DNA of 6,152 bases from Actinomycetota bacterium (GTDB taxonomy: Bacteria; Actinomycetota; Actinomycetes; S36-B12; CAIYMF01). Position numbers and translations under genes: made by a program. The DNA is taken from contig WLOZ01000126.1 in the NCBI GenBank assembly GCA_009699025.1, positions 1 through 6,152 on the forward strand, in the 5' to 3' direction. This document shows, piece by piece, positions 5,799 to 6,152 of this stretch (position 1 is its first letter; every line of letters begins with the position of its first letter). The notes beneath the pieces were generated by a model. The model did not search any database. It saw nothing but the letters and a program-made list of their open reading frames with translations, and was not told the origin of the DNA.

Positions 5799-6152
5799 GC
5801 TGATACCTCCGGTGTAGTCCCCGTGGCGGCCGCCTGGTCGCGCAGTTCCCGCTTGAGCAACTTGCCCGTGGAGTTGCGCGGCAGGGATTCGACAAGGAAT
5901 GTCTGTCGGGGACGCTTGTAGGGGGCCACGTCCCCGATGGCCTCCGCCACCAACTGCTCGACTGGGCGAGAAGAGTTCGTCACCACGTAGGCCACCACCT
6001 CTTCACCCCATTCGCGACTGGGTCTGCCCACGACAGCGACTTCGACAATCTCGGGATGCAGCAGGAGAGCGTCCTCGATCTCACGCGGATAGATGTTGAC
6101 GCCACCCGACAGGATCATGTCTGACTCTCGATCCACGATGTAGACGAAGCCC
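5795..6152 (-). CDS. AMP-forming acyl-CoA synthetase, C-terminal domain (start outside window)
   Basis: The visible 118 residues are the mobile C-terminal domain of an ANL-superfamily acyl-CoA ligase, which activates an acid to acyl-AMP and then acyl-CoA. The fragment opens with GFVYIVDRESDM, the A8 hinge motif, followed by ILSGGVNIYPREIE, where the Asp in VDR is the usual hinge residue. VAVVGRPSREWGEEVVAYVV and the A10 motif LPRNSTGKLLKREL follow; the Lys of STGK, 22nd from the C-terminus, is the catalytic lysine for adenylation. A GTG at 6136 should not be taken as the start, because the frame and the motif continue past it to the right edge. The stop overlaps the EthD start (ATGA). The fragment is the C-terminal part only; typical family members exceed 500 residues. 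The substrate-binding domain is outside the window, so specificity cannot be predicted. Confidence 0.95.
   Translation of the reverse strand, partial: GFVYIVDRESDMILSGGVNIYPREIEDALLLHPEIVEVAVVGRPSREWGEEVVAYVVTNSSRPVEQLVAEAIGDVAPYKRPRQTFLVESLPRNSTGKLLKRELRDQAAATGTTPEVSA
5805..5810 (-). promoter_or_regulatory. Strong ribosome binding site of the EthD gene
   Basis: GGAGGT at 5810-5805 lies six bases before ATG 5798, within the last codons of the ligase gene. It is clearly stronger than the sites before the other operon genes. Confidence 0.65.

Noticed and set aside
5298..5921. Plus-strand frame of 207 codons
   Set aside because: It is antisense to the first transferase, the EthD gene and the ligase, all of which have strong family motifs. 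The product resembles nothing.

Overview
The window looks like a chromosomal segment from a high-GC actinomycete. The base composition, the frequent GTG starts, a luciferase-like flavin/F420-type oxidoreductase and a secreted CHAP-domain protein carrying a GHNCTNYVAYR motif all fit this. No genus can be named from the sequence alone. Every gene I can support lies on the minus strand, so the region reads from right to left.

From 6152 down to 615 there is one tightly packed gene train of eight genes with no intergenic space. In transcription order it encodes the C-terminal end of an AMP-forming acyl-CoA synthetase (start outside the window), an EthD-type small protein, two adjacent class III (CaiB/BaiF) CoA-transferase-like proteins, a crotonase-fold enoyl-CoA hydratase/isomerase, a RidA-like protein, a MaoC-like dehydratase and an LLM-family oxidoreductase. 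Neighbouring genes either overlap by 4 to 11 bases (ATGA or GTGA junctions in four cases) or are separated by one base, which points to one polycistronic, translationally coupled operon. The enzyme set fits catabolism of an organic acid or cyclic compound through CoA thioesters: activation (ligase), CoA shuttling (transferases), hydration, isomerisation or C-C cleavage (crotonase, MaoC), redox chemistry (LLM) and two small auxiliary proteins (EthD, RidA). The substrate cannot be read from the sequence.

From 614 to 365 there is a 250-base non-coding gap. It holds a very long hairpin (arms 409-440 and 454-485, 13-base loop). Three of its four DNA mismatches become G-U pairs only in the minus-strand transcript. 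It is either the terminator/3' end of the operon or a structured leader of the next gene.

From 364 to the left edge is the N-terminal third or so of a secreted CHAP-domain (cysteine amidase/peptidase-type) protein with a clear Sec signal peptide. It runs off the window and is unrelated in function to the operon.

The most interesting points are the long minus-strand hairpin, the pair of CoA-transferase genes whose second member has lost much of the usual N-terminal CoA-binding sequence, and the loss of hallmark active-site residues in both the crotonase and the RidA-like protein.
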